From Flavobacteriales bacterium (GTDB lineage Bacteria > Bacteroidota > Bacteroidia > Flavobacteriales_D > SKUL01), in assembly GCA_007129985.1 (NCBI GenBank), contig SKUL01000315.1, positions 1-17,618 of the forward strand: a DNA stretch of 17,618 bases, in the 5' to 3' direction. Each line of letters starts with the position of its first letter. Position 1 is the first letter of the stretch. The notes under the pieces are model-generated. The model was not told the DNA's origin and searched no databases. It saw only the letters and a program-made list of their open reading frames with translations. Below are positions 15,861 to 17,618 of this stretch, piece by piece. The translations under genes and the position numbers were made by a program.

Positions 15861-16294
15861 CCGGAAACTTGAACTACATACTATTTGCACTTCTACTTTC
15901 AGTACTTCCCCTGATGAGCATGGGCCAGTCAGGAATTTTCGGTCACTGGAAAACCTACGACGACAAAAGCGGAAATGCGCGGTCTATCGTAGAAATCACC
16001 AAGCGAGATGGAAAAGCCTACGGGGTTATTCAGAAAGTTTTTCTGCAGCCCGGCGAACCTGAAGAGCCACTGTGTATTGAATGTGAAGATCACCGAAAAG
16101 ACCAGCCCATTTTGGGAATGGAAGTAATTACCGGACTCGAAAAAAACGGCGACACCTGGGAAGGAGGTGAAATTCTGGATCCCGAAAGCGGACGGACCTA
16201 CCGTTGCAAAATTTGGCTGGAGGACGGCAAGCTGAAAGTACGCGGCTATCTGGCCTTTTTGTACCGAACACAAACCTGGATTCGGGAGAACTAA
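15857..16294 (+). CDS. DUF2147 family exported protein
   Basis: A 145-residue exported protein with a signal peptide (hydrophobic 7-19, probable cleavage near G23|Q24). The mature chain has the DUF2147 layout: an opening IFGHWKTYDDKSGNARSIVE, a mid-protein cysteine pair (LCIEC) with a following PILGMEVITGL, then GGEILDPESGRTYRCKIWL and a C-terminal VRGYLAFLYRTQTW. This is a small lipocalin-like beta-barrel domain. The biochemical function is unknown. The start overlaps the upstream yihY stop by four bases (ATGA), making it the last gene of the nadC operon. Cysteines in the exported domain could form a disulfide. Confidence 0.92.
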   Translation: MTGNLNYILFALLLSVLPLMSMGQSGIFGHWKTYDDKSGNARSIVEITKRDGKAYGVIQKVFLQPGEPEEPLCIECEDHRKDQPILGMEVITGLEKNGDTWEGGEILDPESGRTYRCKIWLEDGKLKVRGYLAFLYRTQTWIREN

Positions 16295-16316
16295 ATATCC
16301 ATGCGTGTTTTTCGTT

Positions 16317-16324
16317 TAGATTTG
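16317..16324 (+). promoter_or_regulatory. Bacteroidota -7 promoter element (TAGATTTG) for the flippase gene
   Basis: An exact TAnnTTTG match in the gap between the DUF2147 stop (16294) and the flippase start (16360). A start site a few bases downstream would give a leader of about 30 nt. That leader would carry a small hairpin with CGGGA and TCCCG arms (16330-16334 and 16339-16343). No clear -33 TTTG was found. Confidence 0.4.
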
Positions 16325-16359
16325 CGAGTCGGGAGTTTTCCCGCAGCAACGCATACGGA

Positions 16360-17618
16360 TTGAGCACACTCAAAGAAACCGCCCGACACAGTGCCATTTA
16401 CAGCATGGGAAACCTTGCTGTTAAGGTGGCTGGCTTGCTGCTGCTTCCCATCATCACCGAAAATCTTAGTATAGACGAGTACGGAAGCTACACCCTGATT
16501 GAGTCTTTCAATCAAATTCTGGTGAGCATTCTGTCTATCAAATTGCCCATAGCCGCGCTGAGGCTTGCCAGTTCAGACCAGAACCCAAATCACCAAAAGG
16601 TCTGGTTTACACACGCTCTTTTGATGTTGATCGCCGTTTCAGCCGCAGTTGGCGGACTGGTTTGGGTGCTTAAAGAACCGTTGAGCCAACTCCTTACCGG
16701 CGAACCCGGAAACACCTTTCTCATTGCGCTGGTCGGAGCTTCATTGGTAACCGAAATGTTGGGGTTGGTGCCGGTTCAATACCTCCGCCTGAAAGACCGC
16801 AGCGTTACCTTCGTGAGCCTTTCGCTCCTCAAGCTACTGGTACTGATTGGCATGGTTTACTGGCTGGTAGAAGTTGAAAAATGGGGAATTGCCGGCGTGG
16901 TTGCGAGCTTCCTGGCCGGACATCTGGCCTTTTTACTGGGCTCACTGTTTTTCCTCTACCGCCAGCGAGAACCGTACCGCCCCGACTGGGTAGCCATGAA
17001 ATCCATGGTGAACTACGGCTACCCCCTCGTTTTTACGTCGGTAATGACCGTACTACTCGCCACCAGTGACCGGTTCATCATTCGTCATTTTCACGAATTT
17101 GCCGACATAGGGGTCTATGGCATTTCGGCTAAACTAGCCGGTATTGTGAATTTTGTCATCATTCAGGCCTTTTTCATCGGCTACACCGCCATCGCTTTCC
17201 GAAAATTCGAAGACAAGGTTTTTATGAATCTGCAACCCACAATTGTCAGGTTCGTCAGCTTGTTGGCCATGTCGGCCATTTGGTTTCTGAGTCTTTTCAG
17301 CGAGGCCATTCTTGAAATTTTGAGCCGCGACAGCGACTACGTAGAAGCCTATCTGTACATCCCCTATTTTGGGGTGATCATAGGTTTTTCGGCGCTGCAA
17401 ACTTTTCTTTCCATGACCTTTCACTTTACCAAGCGAACCAGGAAAAACATTCCCATTGCAGCCACGGCCGTCGTCATCAATATTGTGCTCGCCCTCTTAC
17501 TCGTGCCCATTCATCCTATTTATGGAGCCCTCGCCTCTTCTGTGTTGTCAATGATGGCCATGCTCACCATGACCTATGTGAACAGCACCCGCATTTTCTA
17601 CGATTTTGCAGGTCTCGG
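16360..17618 (+). CDS. Wzx-type polysaccharide flippase (MOP superfamily), partial at the right edge
   Basis: The first 419 codons of a multi-pass membrane protein, without a stop before the window end. The opening LKETARHSAIYSMGNLAVKV, then GLLLLPIITENLSIDEYGSY, is the hallmark N-terminus of O-antigen/teichoic acid flippases. Further family traits are a short amphipathic start, LPIAALRLASSD in the second helix region, and DRFIIRHFHEFADIGVYGIS mid-protein. Around 11 hydrophobic segments are visible so far; the family has 12-14. It would carry lipid-linked repeat units from the cytoplasmic to the periplasmic face of the inner membrane. The start is taken as TTG 16360; the first ATG (16405) would cut away conserved residues. 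The TTG overlaps the stop of a 20-codon upstream frame (16301-16363). It lies 3.3 kb from the glycosyltransferase block, so it may serve that block or a further locus to the right. Confidence 0.88.
   Translation, partial: MSTLKETARHSAIYSMGNLAVKVAGLLLLPIITENLSIDEYGSYTLIESFNQILVSILSIKLPIAALRLASSDQNPNHQKVWFTHALLMLIAVSAAVGGLVWVLKEPLSQLLTGEPGNTFLIALVGASLVTEMLGLVPVQYLRLKDRSVTFVSLSLLKLLVLIGMVYWLVEVEKWGIAGVVASFLAGHLAFLLGSLFFLYRQREPYRPDWVAMKSMVNYGYPLVFTSVMTVLLATSDRFIIRHFHEFADIGVYGISAKLAGIVNFVIIQAFFIGYTAIAFRKFEDKVFMNLQPTIVRFVSLLAMSAIWFLSLFSEAILEILSRDSDYVEAYLYIPYFGVIIGFSALQTFLSMTFHFTKRTRKNIPIAATAVVINIVLALLLVPIHPIYGALASSVLSMMAMLTMTYVNSTRIFYDFAGL

Noticed and set aside
16330..16343. CGGGA/TCCCG hairpin as a terminator after DUF2147
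   Set aside because: The stem is only 5 bp and has no T tract after it; it fits better as a leader hairpin or chance.
16128..16515. Minus-strand open frames over the DUF2147/flippase junction
   Set aside because: Both are antisense to the DUF2147 and flippase coding frames and have no recognisable domains.
1..17618. CRISPR array, tRNA/rRNA, transposase, prophage or defence system
   Set aside because: No regularly spaced short repeats beyond the two-copy unit at 1-202, no tRNA-like cloverleaf noticed, and no gene product matching mobile-element or defence families.

Overview
The window comes from a member of the phylum Bacteroidota, most likely a marine or aquatic Flavobacteriales-type bacterium. 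Three things support this. The 1073-residue secreted protein ends in a type IX secretion (T9SS) type A sorting domain. There are DUF4783 and DUF2147 exported proteins. Several start codons have no Shine-Dalgarno sequence, and short intergenic gaps carry exact matches to the Bacteroidota -7 promoter element TAnnTTTG. No rRNA, tRNA, CRISPR array, transposase or phage gene was seen. No gene-free stretch exceeds 300 bases; the longest is 1-194, which holds a tandem repeat with terminator-like hairpins.

Layout. (1) 1-4019, minus strand: a large T9SS cargo protein with LamG-like and PKD-like domains directly abuts rdgB (house-cleaning XTP/dITP pyrophosphatase). rdgB runs into a ~106-bp direct repeat, each copy carrying a hairpin followed by a T tract, which probably ends the transcript. 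(2) 4112-13033: a surface-polysaccharide assembly block. It contains three GT2 glycosyltransferases and four GT4 glycosyltransferases on the plus strand, most of them overlapping or nearly abutting. One oppositely oriented multi-pass membrane protein (8022-9428) is a candidate Wzy-type polymerase. (3) 13024-16294, housekeeping: rlmH (minus), a DUF4783 lipid- or envelope-associated small exported protein, and a tightly coupled nadC - yihY - DUF2147 operon with ATGA overlaps. (4) 16360 to the window end: the first 419 codons of a Wzx-type polysaccharide flippase, cut by the right edge.

How the genes fit together. The glycosyltransferases would build a repeat unit on a lipid carrier at the cytoplasmic face of the inner membrane. 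The flippase would move it across, and the membrane protein at 8022-9428 would be the natural candidate to polymerise it. No initiating sugar-phosphate transferase, chain-length regulator, nucleotide-sugar synthesis gene or export porin lies in the window, so the pathway is incomplete here. No clear new defence or mobile system was found. The points most worth a second look are the duplicated terminator repeat, the G7 tract early in the polymerase candidate (possible phase variation), the terminator/promoter overlap before nadC, and the flippase leader with its stop-start overlap.
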